Below are positions 1-12,090 of a stretch of DNA of 64,000 bases, one piece after another. The stretch is from Branchiostoma floridae (Eukaryota > Chordata > Leptocardii > Amphioxiformes > Branchiostomatidae): the NCBI RefSeq assembly GCF_000003815.2, contig NW_023365730.1, positions 262,599 through 326,598 of the forward strand, written 5' to 3'. The translations under genes were made by a program, and so were the position numbers. Positions within the stretch are counted from its first letter, which is position 1; each line of letters opens with the position of its first letter. The notes below the pieces were generated by a model. It was not told the DNA's origin. It made no database searches and saw only the letters and a program-made list of their open reading frames with translations.

Positions 1-1301
1 GAGAAGCAGAGTTGAGTCGAGTTTCCGGACATACTGTTGCCCAGGGTCTCGAATTTTCTCGTTATGGAAGAAATGTCTTCATGAAGGTTGTTCGTCCCAA
101 CGTGAAGAATGAGCAACTGAGGTTGGATGTCAGATAGATCATTCTCTGCCAATCTTTCAACCTGCTCTAAACGAGCTCCTCTGTGTGTCCTACATATGAC
201 TACTTTCCCAGTGCTTCGGGACATACGCCTTGGATTCAAGTCTTTCGTCATGGAGTCTGCCAAAATCACAACATCCGGGCTTTTCCAGGGCTGACTTTTG
301 TGTTGGGGCATCTGTGGACGGGTAGCTTGACTGAAACCTGATCTTCTGGGAGACTGTGGGCCACGGGTAGCTTGACTGAAACCTGATCTTCTGGGAGACT
401 GTGGACCACGGGTACCTTGACTGGAACCTGATCTTCTGAGAGACTGTGGACCATGGGTGCCTTGACTGAAACCTGATCTTCTGGGAGACTGTGGACCACG
501 GGTACCTTGACTGAAACCTGATCTTCTGGGAAACAGCCTAGAGTTCTTTACTTGTGGCGTGGGACTACGTTGGTACTCATCATCACTGCGCTCCTCCTCT
601 ATATCCAGAAGTGACTGATATCTGTTTGACAGGGGAACACTAGTACTACTCGAAGGGAAAAGATTACTAGTTGCAGGGGGGCCTTTAGACACGTGATTCC
701 ATGTGTCCTCCGTGTCCTCCCTGACTGTACTGGACGAGTGTTTTCCATCGGTCATAAGAATACGAATCACTTCTTTTAGGGACGCATTTTCATCCCGTAG
801 TCCTTGTGATAACATGTACACATTTTCTTGAACTGAGGCCAATGTGTTTGCTACATTCCGAAGTTCCAGTGTGATGGATTCAAGACTAGGTTTCGGGACT
901 TCTGGGACTGGTGAGGAGGGAGGTAGGCTGATCTTCACTGGCTCACCAGCCACGCGCTTTGGTGACGTTTCAGCCTCCAACGTATCAATGTCTGAAGGGG
1001 AAGGAGGTAGGTTGATCTTCACTGGCTCACCAGCCACGCGCTTTGGTGACGTTTCAGCCTCCAACATATCAATGTCTGAAGGGGAAGGAGGTAGGCTGAT
1101 CTTCACTGGCTCACCAGCCACGCGCTTTGGTGACGTTTCAGCCTCCAACGTTTCAATGTCTGATGGGGAAGGAGGTAGGCTGTTCTTCACTGGCTCACCA
1201 GCCACGCGTTTAGGTGACGTTTCAGCTGCCAAAGTTTTAGACTTTGGTAATGTCTCAGCACTAACAGACTCATTGGTGACCTGTTTTATGGCTTTCGTGA
1301 T
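1..1301 (-). CDS. SGNH/GDSL-esterase-domain protein with internal repeats, partial (C-terminus beyond window)
   Basis: This frame is open for 433 codons from base 1301 to the window edge, with an in-frame TGA just upstream (1302-1304). In-frame ATGs lie only at 1067 and 815, so the true start may be there or in an upstream exon. Order along the chain: four 28-residue repeats (about residues 22-127), a charged helix-like stretch near residues 163-185, five 15-residue RRSGFSQ repeats (about 257-327), then an SGNH-hydrolase start with VVILADSM (Ser350, block I) and LLILHVGTNNL (GTNN at 402-405, block III). Block I normally reads GDS; here it is ADS. The catalytic Asp-His block would lie outside the window. 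Such domains occur in ORF1 of CR1/L2-type LINEs and in many uncharacterised invertebrate proteins. That this is a retroelement ORF1 is inference; the domain call itself is fairly secure. Confidence 0.72.
   Translation of the reverse strand, partial: MTKAIKQVTNESVSAETLPKSKTLAAETSPKRVAGEPVKNSLPPSPSDIETLEAETSPKRVAGEPVKISLPPSPSDIDMLEAETSPKRVAGEPVKINLPPSPSDIDTLEAETSPKRVAGEPVKISLPPSSPVPEVPKPSLESITLELRNVANTLASVQENVYMLSQGLRDENASLKEVIRILMTDGKHSSSTVREDTEDTWNHVSKGPPATSNLFPSSSTSVPLSNRYQSLLDIEEERSDDEYQRSPTPQVKNSRLFPRRSGFSQGTRGPQSPRRSGFSQGTHGPQSLRRSGSSQGTRGPQSPRRSGFSQATRGPQSPRRSGFSQATRPQMPQHKSQPWKSPDVVILADSMTKDLNPRRMSRSTGKVVICRTHRGARLEQVERLAENDLSDIQPQLLILHVGTNNLHEDISSITRKFETLGNSMSGNSTQLCF
321..531 (-). repeat. 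45-bp coding minisatellite (15-residue repeat)
   Basis: Just under five tandem 45-bp units encode GPQSPRRSGFSQATR and close variants in the frame of the SGNH ORF. Units differ by single substitutions, for example Phe to Ser and Ala to Gly. The period is a multiple of three, so copy-number change keeps the frame. The peptide is basic and Ser/Pro/Gly-rich, probably a disordered linker before the esterase domain. Confidence 0.9.
921..1236 (-). repeat. 84-bp coding minisatellite (28-residue repeat)
   Basis: Units begin at 921, 1005, 1089 and 1173, exactly 84 bp apart. On the minus strand each encodes a 28-residue unit containing TSPKRVAGEPVK followed by a Leu-Pro-Pro and acidic stretch. The opposite strand is also open here (844-1308), but the minus frame continues into a recognisable domain and is preferred. 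Confidence 0.88.
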
Positions 1302-1336
1302 TCAGTAATAATTCTACAAACGTCCCTGCGGATGCA

Positions 1337-1537
1337 TTACTTTAAGTCACAAGAGCAGCACATCCATAGCGGCTTGCAAGAGAAAAATGAGCACGTTCTC
1401 ACTGCTTCCACCGGGATATCTATAGAAATTTTTTGTCCTTTGAAGGGCGACACTTTCGTAGGTATCCTGAGAATACCTTGTCGCTTACAAATGTCACATA
1501 CTCTACAATGTGAATATATATCATTTATATCCTGCAT
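1337..1537 (-). other. possible Cys-rich upstream exon of the SGNH ORF
   Basis: A minus-strand frame of 66 codons contains paired cysteines (CRVCDIC near residue 11 and CCSCDLK at its end), resembling a small zinc-binding module. It lies just upstream of the SGNH frame but in another phase and is closed by TAA. The gap is too short for a normal intron. It could be a frameshifted N-terminal zinc-finger part of the same element, or chance. Some LINE ORF1 proteins carry a PHD-like finger before the esterase, which is the only reason to list it. Confidence 0.2.
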
Positions 1538-1559
1538 TGTTAAAACTGTACTGATCTAG

Positions 1560-4500
1560 TGCCTGATGACACCGTCTTAAGAAAAGTCAGATACGGGAAA
1601 GCGCTGCTTATATCCAACTACCGTGAATCATGTATACATCTTGACAATTCGCATCTGTAGAACGAACCAGTAAAATTCATCATCCGAATCCAAGTCTCAA
1701 AACTACATTTCCGATAGAAACGCGTATTTATGGTAGTATTCTCGATTCCAGCAGATTAGTTTTTGATACTTGATCCCACTTGATAGATGTGCTTGCTGGC
1801 TAAGGAACCGCCTCAGCACGACGCGCTGGATCCTCTTTGTACTTGAACTTGAACTTCATCTGAACCCAAGCTTCAGACATTTGAGATACCCTTAGATATA
1901 TAAGATATATCCTAAGATATATGCTAAGATATATCTCTAGATCTTTCGGTACTATGTAACAGATCGAAGTAAGCTGATAGTTGCTTATCATATAGACATT
2001 TTTGGTCTAGTATTTCACTGACGCTGTCTGTTGCAATTGTGATGAAACAATAGAGACGTGCACAAGTCTCAGAGATACTCAGATATAAGAACTCACTGTA
2101 GAATATTCCACTGATTTTTTTTAGCCCGAAAAATGTTATCAAACTTTTCTTTGGTAGAGATTGATACTTAGGATTGTACCTTGCTTTTGAAAATGCAGTG
2201 GTGCTCATGGGCACTACAAATCATACTAAACTGCATTGAGCTGTAAGATGGAGGAAGCATCGCAGATTTCCTTCGGCTTTTCTTTGCTCACATTTACGGC
2301 GTGATACTGGCCATTCGTCACGGACATTGCATCGGATCACCAACTTCCGGTACTCCTGAGGAATGACATTCGTCTTCCCCGCTCTTTACTACCGTACCTC
2401 CCGCTCGTTATAGTAGTACATAAGGCCACAGCAAGTACATTTTATGGATGCCATCAGCGCGCTCATTGTCTTTCGCCTGATTTCAGAAAAAAAGGAATAT
2501 TTTTTTCCTATTCGTGAATGGTCAGATAGACCAAAATATGCAAACATGTTGTGCTGTAGCCTAATACTAGAAATCATACTTGTAAAAGTGACACTAGGGA
2601 GGACGCCATGACTATAGCCGTTGAAGTGAAAATTGTTGGATAGTTGTAAAAGTGCCACCAATATGGAAGCCATGACTGTAGTTGACAGCTTGGCAAGTGA
2701 TACCAGTGTACCGCGCATTAGTATCACTTTTACTACACTAGTCCACTTTTTTAATACAGGAATGAATGCTTTGTTAGTTGAGATGCCACTGATGCCACAT
2801 TTTGTCACTTCAAATCTTGTTACGACGTTTATGGTGTTTATTTTGAAAATTTAGCCGTCTTTTTTTACCTATCTTGTATCTTCTCGCCAGTGAAGGAGGT
2901 TATACACCTTTCAGCCACGGAGCGTGTTTTATTCATAGCCATCTAAGCTGAAAGGCGAAGGTCAACTACACTGCGGATGGAATCATTTCTGGACCGGTGG
3001 GCCATCACAGACTCACGATCTCAGATAACATCCCAGAGGGGTGAATATAAATGACTATAAATACAAATACAAGATGCAAGTATTTCTTTTCAAAGTTCCA
3101 TCTTCTCGCTGCTAAATTTAGTAGCAAAGTTTCGGCGGACAGGATGCTCAAGACGAGTTCTTAACTTGAAAGTTCATCTGTGTTAGAAAAAAGGCATTCT
3201 GGATTAAGTTCAGTTTTTCAATTTCCGACACAAAAATTTGACAAAGACTTTGAACTAGTCCAACATTTCATTTGTAAAATGAAATGTTCTGAAAGATTGC
3301 TCACATTACTGAGGAATCCTTTATTCTACGGTGTACCTTGAATCTTTTTAAAACTATAGAGCACTTTTGCATATCCAAATTTTTGAGGTTTCAACAACAT
3401 GTACAGCTGCAGTAAGTCGAATAGATCCATAATCTAAATCGTCTACTTTAACCCAGTGTGTCCTTCAGCAGCGGATTTGAAAAGGATGAAGACGTTATTT
3501 CCTCTTTGAACAGAGGCCTCAGAAGCCAGAATGAAAACATACAACATCAATCAAAAGGACATTTTGGATATAGACAGATTATCAGCGAGGGTCTCGGTAG
3601 TCTAACATTGCTTTGTCGCGTCCATGATCGTAAACCGTTTAGTGCTCAGTCAGCCCCCCGCAGTGCGACAAAAGGTAGAGACCCGCGTTGTTTCAGCTGT
3701 TTCAACTCTCCAGATCCCCTTTTGTCGCGCCCCGTGGGGTCTCTATTGGCTAATGCCCTTTTCTTGGAAGGCATGACAGAGAGTTGTAGGACGTATTGCT
3801 CTCCGAACATGAACTCATTATCAGAAACTTGAGCAAAATATATACCCACTGGCCATAACTTATCTGTGACATAGAGATACAAAGCTACACAAACTTTAAG
3901 AATATATAAAAAATTCCATGCGCAATTGCGCAAAAGTTTTGTCTTATAACAAAGCTTTAGCTCTATGCTAACTACAAAACAATGAATAGACACCATGCTG
4001 ATACAAGGAAGGTATCAACATTTGGCTAATGCTTTTGAATTAAAAGAGCATAGTAGTAAGATCTCATCATCTTGAAAACCCAATTAAAAAACCTCTTGAT
4101 CTAACACCTCCAAAGACGGAACCACTTACAACAGTGATGAGCTAAGGTTTCTTCGGTAGCATTGTTCAAACCTCTCTTTAGACGTTTAAAGCTGCCAATC
4201 ATCAATTGGCCAGAAATCAAAAGAAGGTACTCTCGGTTGTAATAAGACCACTAAAGTACAAGACAAAAAGGTACTTGACAACCGTGAATTAACCAAGTAT
4301 GCATTACTACAAGGTAACACCCCTTTCAATGAAGTCTTGGAACACTTGCTTAATAAACAAGCTCTTTTGGATCGATTTTTTTCGAGATTTCAATTGTAAG
4401 ATGCTAAGTCTGGGTACTTGACCTGGATTTCTTTACATCAATGTCCTATGGCGTAACCGTGTGCCGTAACTGCATGGTATTACCAAATTAAAGGCTTTAG

Positions 4501-5810
4501 AAGGAGATTGACTTGGTCTGCCTTCTAATATCGTACCCTATACAAAGCAGATAACAATGTTAACCCCTGACAAGTTTCAATAATGTTAAAAGGATATAGA
4601 ATACTCATGAAAACACACGCAAAGTTGTGAAGCAAAATTTACAAAGTCATCGTTAACAACGATCATCTGGCTTGGCCGATAATATGTTTACCTTTGTCAA
4701 TAAGGTTGTGTTTTCACGAAATTTCAGTTATTCCAGAGTGGAATGGTTGTAGCGTGGGTCTGTATGTAGGTCAACAGCATAACTCGAGAAACGTTTCGTG
4801 GATCTTCATGTTACGAGCATTTGGTATCTTAATATTGTTAATTGGTGAATTAGCCATAAACTCATACGTACATCTTGCATGAGGCTTTGTTTAAGATAAA
4901 AGTGGTATTGGTAGAAAGACGAACGACACTTTTATCGCCCATGACGCCATCTCCTGCATGTTTGAGTGGCATTTTCACCCTGTTGTAAAGATAAGAAAAT
5001 CGCGACTAGCTGACGCAATAAATCACTCTACCATTAACGCCCAACAGCCTCAAGTTACACAGACGTGCCTTGGATGGCGATCTTTTACGACAAAATCTCC
5101 CAGAACGTTTCTTGTAATACTTTCATTGGTAGATCTTGGAGGATCTTTGCAAAGCTGAACTTTTAACCCGCGTATATGGCTACATGAATGATGAAAACCC
5201 TGTTTCTGTTTCCATCAAGATGTACCAACACTCCGAAGCACCCAGTAGGCAGAATGGATGATGCTCTTTCAGAGGTATCTGATGGCAGCTTCCATACGAC
5301 CATAGAAGCATGTGTACCATCACACTTCAGCAACTGTGTCAGGGGAAGAACCATGGACTTTTTAGCACATGTGGATGCTTCATGAAACTTTATCTAGTCC
5401 TAGCTCTATCAAGGGTACTATACATCATTTATTGTTGCTACGCTTACTTTGAGTCCATGCAAAGGAGGAGAGTCTGAGATTGGGTTAGTTTTATTGCCGG
5501 CTACGACTGAAAGCATTCATGTATTCTTGAGGACAATGACGTTTCAAAACGTTTTATCTTCTTCTTGTTTCAACGTCGTAACAGAAACAAAGTAGCGCTA
5601 GATTCAAGTAGTATACGGACCTAACTTACACGACAAGAGCCGTTTGTTAGAGTTATACAGTTTTGCAACTGAGTGTCGCAGGTAACGCTGAAGAGCTGTT
5701 TACAAGGGTAGCTTTATCACAGACGTTTTAAATGTTTGCATACTTTATCAGTTTGTTATTAAAGACATCTAAAGTACCATTCGTTTGGTAGGAATTAACA
5801 TCGACAATCG
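1560..5810. other. no recognisable gene
   Basis: AT-rich unique-looking sequence. A short run of about four AGATATAT-type repeats sits near 1890-1935. Frames of up to 139 codons (such as 2389-2808 minus) have no domain, splice context or composition that I trust. A stretch at 4765-4920 (CAGCATAACTC motif and following bases) resembles the one at 8380-8480 and is probably the same dispersed repeat family. Confidence 0.5.
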
Positions 5811-6023
5811 TAATTCCACCAGGTGCCATAATACTGCCACCTCAAAAACGTTAGTATAGAGGTATTCCCAAGATTGTCTTCAACACCAAATGTTAAATAT
5901 CCTAAATGTAATGCAATTCAGATATTTAGGGGTTGGGGACAATTTTGAGAAGGCTTCTATAACAACGGTTTTTTTTTTCGTTTTTTTTTTGACGTGGCGG
6001 TATAATGGCACCTGGTGGAATTA
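5811..6023. mobile_element. MITE with ~33-bp terminal inverted repeats
   Basis: The left end TAATTCCACCAGGTGCCATA is mirrored by the right end, which closes with CCTGGTGGAATTA; matching continues about 33 bp inward with few mismatches. The 213-bp length, internal poly-T run and lack of an ORF mark a non-autonomous DNA transposon. The target duplication is unclear because the ends are palindromic. Confidence 0.7.
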
Positions 6024-6289
6024 TGCGAATGTATGTTAACGCCATATGTTATAATATACGAATTGCTGAATACGGATGAAAAACAGATATGTGAAAATAA
6101 TTAACGGCTAAATTTGCCATTTCAACAGATCGGTAGCGTTGGTAACGCCTAACCTCGTTCAGCCATCCCGTAAATTGTATCAGTTACCACCCCTGCACAT
6201 TCGATTTCATGAAAACTGCAGGTGAATTAACCTTTAACATTTAGTTTTATTTCGCCCTGCTGAGATAGTTCATAAAGTGACAGACGAAT

Positions 6290-6770
6290 GCGGACTCCCA
6301 CCTGGCCGGTGAAGCTTCATGCTGACGTGTTAGTTATATATTACCTGGCTACACGGGATGGAAACAGTGGGAGAGATCTTATTTCAAGGATAGATACTAT
6401 TAGATAGATGGTATTTATTGGGAAATCGCAGTGTCAGAGTTCTTTCTGCACTGAATTTCATCCAATTTACAAATGTAACAAATTATCTAGATACAAAGAT
6501 TTTTTAACCATTCATATACAATCTATAAGTAGCAATACATAGTACAATACATAGAGCAGAGTAGTGACATAGTCCATAGTAGCTACCTCGGGCATACATC
6601 TCACCGCTCGTAGATGCGGCCAGTGAGCGATGAAACCATAGTCTTTCACCAAAGCTTTTCTAACACGTCGGCTGACATGTTAGTTATACATCACTTGGCT
6701 ACACACGGATAGGAACAGCATGGAAGAAATCTTATCTCCAGGATAGTCTTTTACCAAAGCGTCTCTAACA
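6290..6770. repeat. diverged direct duplication, ~360 bp apart
   Basis: The block around 6305-6410 (containing GACGTGTTAGTTATATATTA) recurs at about 6668-6755 with scattered substitutions. No coding potential is visible between the copies. Confidence 0.5.
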
Positions 6771-7739
6771 CGTCTAAAAACCCACAGATAGCTGTGGACA
6801 CATTTGCAAAGGATTTTAAAGAGAAACAACTTCTGAAGTGAAAGCACTTTGTAAAATATACATGATGCACTTTGTAAAATGTATGCATAGGCTGGCACTC
6901 TGTATCTACAGAGTCGCAATGATATGTTTACATAGGTTGCTAGTTATGTTGTGTAGCAGTGAATAGATATAGCTTCAGATTTAGAAAGTATACGAGTTTA
7001 TCTAACAAAGTATGACCATATTATAGAATACAGAGAGAGACTTACTTACACAGTAAGAAATAAACACAAAGATCTTGAATAAGATTTTAGAAATTCGTCC
7101 CCATACCTCTCACATGCAATGAATGTTCGGAATATAGCATATGGACAAAAACCTGAAGAATTGTTAAGCAAGCTATCTTGTTTTAGACTCGTTGTCCAAT
7201 TGGCCAATAGCTTAGAACTTCACCGACGTCACCTATAAATCTGTTTCACTCAATTCAAGTAGATACACCTAAAACCAAACAGATTCCGTTTTAAAGTTTG
7301 GTCGCTTCGTGTAAAGTTTGTCGTTTTTCCTCTCAAACTAAACCCCGGAGACAAACGATGTAGCAATTAAAATTACCCGATGGATTATCCTTGTCAGAAC
7401 CCACGCTTTTCAGTGATCATTTCACCTAGAAATGACGCATTTCGCTTCTATTTCAGTGCTGAGTGTGCTTGTCACATGATAATAATGACTGGCATGGTGC
7501 TGCGAATGTTATCCCCCTAGAACAATCGCTCTTTACGCCTTTCATGTGGTATTTGTAAAAGTTATATGCTGTGATGCTTGAAACAAAACTGATTGCTATG
7601 TCTAATTTTAACATTGAGCTTATAGCAAAACTAGATTAAATGCATACTTGTCGCATTAAAACATTTCTTACAATTTTTAAACCATTTTGAAAGATAGACG
7701 AATTTCCCTTCTACTTTATGCCGTATGCACTGTAATGAG

Positions 7740-8015
7740 GACAATATCCAGAAAGCAAGACTACGATGGCTGGGGCACGTCGAGACAGAAACTCCCTAGA
7801 GCAGTGCCGAGCCGGTGTCCAGCTGGAAGGAGAAAAAGGGGAGGACAAGCCATGTGATGGAGAAGAACAGAAGAACGAGAATTGGCGGAGATGGGATGCA
7901 CCTGGGGGGGGGGGGGTGCAGCGAGCAGCAGCAGGCGGGAGAAGTTGAAGGACAATGACGGCCCGCCTCAGTGGAGACTGACATGCGGCAAGGATGATGA
8001 TGATGAATGGCATCA
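7740..8015 (+). pseudogene. decayed 3' end of a non-LTR retrotransposon RT ORF
   Basis: In shifting frames this stretch reads KARLRWLGHVE, then a GRRKRGGQ-like basic segment, then WRLTCGKDDDD, followed by a GATGAT-rich tail. This order (LRWxGHV, basic RxRGxPxxxW region, short simple tail) is typical of the C-terminal end of LINE reverse transcriptase proteins. Stops and frame changes, plus a run of 13 G residues near 7904-7916, show that it is dead. Only the last ~90 codons remain, as expected for 5'-truncated insertions. Confidence 0.6.
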
Positions 8016-8379
8016 TGACACTTCATTGCTGGCGATTGAATCAATTGGACAGTATATGGGCAGTATAGTGGGTATGTGGATCAGCAGCAATTAGCAATTG
8101 GCCTTTAGGTATGAAGGCAGTCCCAGCCACACATAACGTACCACAGGTGTCTACATGGGCTTTTGATGTGTTACGGGCCAATTATATCAGTTTGACAGTA
8201 GTGACAAGGTTCCCTATAAGTAGATGGTATTTAGTGTATTGTAGGTGGTCCCAACAACGGACGAGTGGCACAGATTTCTCCGCGGTTTTTTTAAAGGCAT
8301 GCTTACCTCCATGAAAAATGTAAGTATAGTTTATGGTGTGACTGTCTGTGTGTCTGTCTGTCTGTGTTTCCGGATATTT

Positions 8380-8490
8380 GTGGTCAGCATAACTCAATAA
8401 CCTCTTCATGGATTGCCATGATATTTAGTCTGTGGGTAGGTGTTGGAAAGACAAGGGTCAAGGTTGATTTTGGGCCCCCTGGTGTGTAAC
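8380..8490. repeat. dispersed repeat fragment (GTCAGCATAACTCAA family)
   Basis: The run from GTCAGCATAACTC to GATTTTGGGCCCCCTGG follows a short TCTG tract (about 8340-8370). A weaker copy is visible at 4765-4920. I believe I have seen similar strings in many marine-invertebrate genomes, but I cannot assign the family. Confidence 0.35.
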
Positions 8491-9075
8491 GTTGGTACTG
8501 CAGCAGAACGTCGATTTTTTAAAAAAATCTTTTGACCTGGACAACAAATGGACAGCTACTGTCTTGGTTTTCTGGTAGTAGATAGCTTGTGATGTTTAGG
8601 ACATGCAGCATGGGGATCAAATTTACAGTACTAAATTGTACTTGGATATTTCCCTGGCTTATCCGATGATAATTTAATGAGATTAGTTAAGCGACGTTGA
8701 CCAATCAGAAGTCCGCATTTCATATATGATATGACGTCGTAATATATAGAAATTCATTCAACAATGGTGTTTAACTCATTAAACACCAGTAGTATTTAAT
8801 CATCCCTTTCCGGGTCCAATAATCATGGATCTTATAAGCAAGGACATAATATTTATCGTCTATTTTAAAAGTTTTGAGTTACCCGCGTAAAAGCTCTGAC
8901 TGAGTACTGAAATTCGGAATGCAAGAATGACATGGCTTAACACATGGATATACATTCGCAGTGATATCCTTGCATAAGTAAGGTCCACGCGATGTTCTGT
9001 TTCTTATATCAGTTTGTTCCGTCGTTTAGATGTGCTATGGTTTATCCAACGATAATCGATTACTTTGCTCTATGT

Positions 9076-9175
9076 NNNNNNNNNNNNNNNNNNNNNNNNN
9101 NNNNNNNNNNNNNNNNNNNNNNNNNNNNNNNNNNNNNNNNNNNNNNNNNNNNNNNNNNNNNNNNNNNNNNNNNNN
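9076..9175. other. assembly gap (100 N)
   Basis: Exactly 100 N bases, the usual placeholder for a gap of unknown size. Linkage and distance across it are not guaranteed, and the open frame drawn through it is meaningless. Confidence 0.98.
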
Positions 9176-9870
9176 TGAATCAGTCTGATAAAGATCTAAC
9201 AAAATGAAGCTTGGTTTGGTTCGATAAAAAATCCGATACGGCCCAAAATTCTGACCAGCTTTAAGAGACTCTTGAAGTATTAGAAATGACTAAAACGAAC
9301 GGTCATGGAAAGCTGAGCATTCGCTCTACTAATGTTCTGTACCATGTACACGTATATAGTGATATATGTTGATAGAATTATTAGGACTCAGTTTAATCTG
9401 TAGCTCTGTTATATATTGCCCGACCCTTACCTCCCCCATGACCCCAATAAAAGTGACCTGCAGGCTAATTCGAAGTTCTCATGAATAAATAAAGGTTCAA
9501 ACAAACAAATAGCATTATCTGAATACAATTTGTTGCTAATTTATAGGTTGGCGACTGTTGGTAGAAGTCTCTCTGAATCAAAGCTTAAGTGTTTAATTTC
9601 TCAAACGATATTTTTGACTGTCCAACTTCACACTTTTTAATGAATGAGCAATCCACATGTTGGGGTAAATTTCAAGTAAGTCCGACTTTATGTTGAAAAT
9701 CTCTCTGTCAATCAGTCTATACAGACCATTACACTTGTCTGGGCAGAAAGAACCTAAGCGACAGAGATGTCTACAACACAAAATTGTACAAATTAAATAC
9801 AATATGTTGAAAATAACAGTTCAATTATGGTTCACACTTTTTATTTGCCAATCTCTGTCATAAAGAATTT

Positions 9871-10077
9871 ATAGCCTCTGCCAGACTCGCTTCTGGCCGA
9901 ATGAGGGGACTTAGGCCGAGTTAGGAATAAAAGCCTAGTTAAAGGTAATTTGCCTAAGGGTGTTGACCGGCCAAACTGTACTCCTCGGCCATCTGGTTCC
10001 TTATGCGTGTTTTCTGTCTTTTTTGGCCAATTTCTACTATATTTTTTCAGCGGCCTGTGGAGCCTGGTAGAGGCTAT
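9871..10077. mobile_element. foldback MITE, ATAGCCTCTGCCAG ends
   Basis: The left end ATAGCCTCTGCCAGACTC and the right end, closing CTGGTAGAGGCTAT, are inverted repeats of about 17 bp with one or two mismatches. Flanks read AGAATTT (9864-9870) and AGAATCT (10078-10084), a plausible imperfect target duplication of 7-8 bp, compatible with a hAT-type element. Internal GGCCGA/TTTGGCC motifs are partly shared with a stretch near 60590-60700. Confidence 0.55.
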
Positions 10078-10544
10078 AGAATCTTTAGAAGTGTATGAGA
10101 AGTTGTCACAATAACCCTGTATGTTCTATACGTTGTAGACAAGACTTTCAACCGTACGTTCGATTGATTTTTTTTTTCAGTGTGCCTTACCTGTTTTGTC
10201 TTCTGCTTTGAAATATTTACACCTATATATACATATGGAAGCATATGATATGCGCATCTACCTGACAGTACCGTTTGTGAATTTCAAATTTGGCCAAGTT
10301 TTTGGCTGAGCTTTTGGCCGACCTTTTTGTCAAGGTCTAGTGCACGGCATGGCTGTACTGGGTAACATTACAGACCTCTCCAAGGTACGGAGTAAGTGCG
10401 CTGAAGCACGTCTGTGCAGGTCTGTGTATAATGGTAGCGGCGATTTCAAAACCCTGAAGTGTAGTTATTGTAGAGAAATGGGCGACCAGGTTCCCCATCC
10501 GTGTTGTAACTATGCACACTGTGTGGCGAAGTGTTCCATAACAG

Positions 10545-11225
10545 GAGAGCAGAGAGATTGGCGAACTAATTTGGGTAGCATGAACACATCATGACCAGTG
10601 CAGGTGAAATAATAAGATAGAAGAATTTTATTTGCAAGTTCGTGCCCAAGAGCTAGCTGCAAGGACATGGTATAAACATAGTATATGTACAAGTGACAAT
10701 GGACAGTTATGAACAATATTCTACTCCAATACTAGTGTTGGCTATATCTATACAGGTAGCAGAGGGAGACGAAAAGCCCCACCTTTTCTAAAATGTGTGG
10801 GTTCTGCGATTTCAAGAGAAAAGTGGTTTTCTGTTCGTCTGTCAATTCGGGGAAAGTTGGGATAAGTCTTTGTGGCTTCTCTAAACAGAGTGATAACGTA
10901 GATATGCTAATGGTCTGTGTGAGTGTATACAAGGTCAAGGGCTAGTTTCTGTAAGTATTAGATTAGAACCTGCGTTTTTACCATTACGGCAATAGTAGAG
11001 CCTACAAAGTTAATGATAACGTGAGAAGAGATTGGCGAACTTGTTTGGGTAGCATGTACACTTGCCTCATATTACCATTACCAGAGTACAGGTGAAATAA
11101 AAAATGTACATGCTATTGTTTTGTGTGTACGTGAGTCTGTCTACAGTACAAGGGCTATTTTCTGTGGATATTAAAGTATAGTCTGTGCTTTACCCTTCAG
11201 GCAATAGTAGAGCCAACGGCAATAT
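10545..11225. repeat. two-copy diverged direct repeat, ~480 bp and ~220 bp offsets
   Basis: GAGATTGGCGAACTAATTTG near 10554 recurs near 11029, and the block ending in GGCAATAGTAGAGCC near 10988 recurs near 11199. The arrangement suggests an old tandem duplication with internal deletions. No gene is seen. Confidence 0.5.
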
Positions 11226-11594
11226 CTGATATGTACAAATCTCCGTAGGCATTTTGAGGACAATTAATCATGAAAAATCATCTGATACTGACATATAGAC
11301 GGTATTCCAACTTTGATTATCCAGTCCTTATAATGCGGCCGTTTCTAGTTGCGACTTTACGCACTTCGACTCAAAGAGTTGTTGAATTACGACTAAAAAT
11401 TATTAGCATAAAGCACCAGATACTGATGTAAGGAGTATTACACTAAGTTTGCTTGTCTCAGGCAGATGTTTTTCATAACCGTTATAATCATCCAGAGTTG
11501 TTCTTTTATTAATGGTTTGTGGTTTCTCATAGGGTCATAAAGAATTGTTCCCTTTGACATCGAAACATTTTGATAAACTCCTCGAAAAGCTCCT

Positions 11595-12090
11595 CATAGA
11601 AGTGAGTTTTAAACTTTAACTTTTCATATCCCTACAAACGCTATTCACGTGTGCATAATTACATCAAAAAAGTTCCTTATGGAAGTGAGTTTTCAACTTT
11701 AACTTATCATATTCCCTACATACGCCATTCACGTATGCATAATATATAAAAAATTCCCTTATAGAATTGAGTTTTAAATTTTAACTTATCACATCATATC
11801 ACATACATACGACATCCACGTGTGCATAATACATCAAAAAAGTTCCTGATAGAAGTGAGTTTTAAACTTTAACTTATCCTATCATATTTCCTTCATACGC
11901 CATTCACGCCTGCATAATATATCAAAAAGTGCATTATAGAAGTGAGTTTTAAACTTTAACTTATCATATCCCCTTCATACGCAATTCACGCCTGCATAAT
12001 ACATCAAAAAGTTCCTTATAGAAGTGAGTTTTCAACTTTAACTTATCACATCATATTCCCTACGCCATTCGCTTGTACATAATACATTCA
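11595..12090. repeat. six-copy ~85-bp tandem array
   Basis: GAAGTGAGTTTTAAACTTTA recurs near 11602, 11685, 11767, 11855, 11942 and 12023, giving periods of 81-88 bp. Each unit also carries a CATTCACGTGTGCATAAT-like segment and an A-run. It has many in-frame stops and is not coding. Confidence 0.9.

Noticed and set aside
844-1308. 154-codon plus-strand frame with 28-residue repeats
   Set aside because: It is the shadow of the longer minus-strand SGNH frame, which continues into a recognisable domain.
2389-2808. 139-codon minus-strand frame
   Set aside because: No domain; composition like the surrounding AT-rich DNA; the opposite strand is open too.
3640-3770. Inverted GCGACAAAAGG / CCTTTTGTCGC pair as a MITE
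   Set aside because: Only about 11 bp match, with no flanking duplication or conserved ends.
9716-9802. Minus-strand CCRHLC...CPDKC as a possible A-chain exon for the hormone gene
   Set aside because: CCxxxC fits, but the last Cys comes after nine residues rather than eight, an extra Cys intervenes, and there is no dibasic site or clear acceptor.
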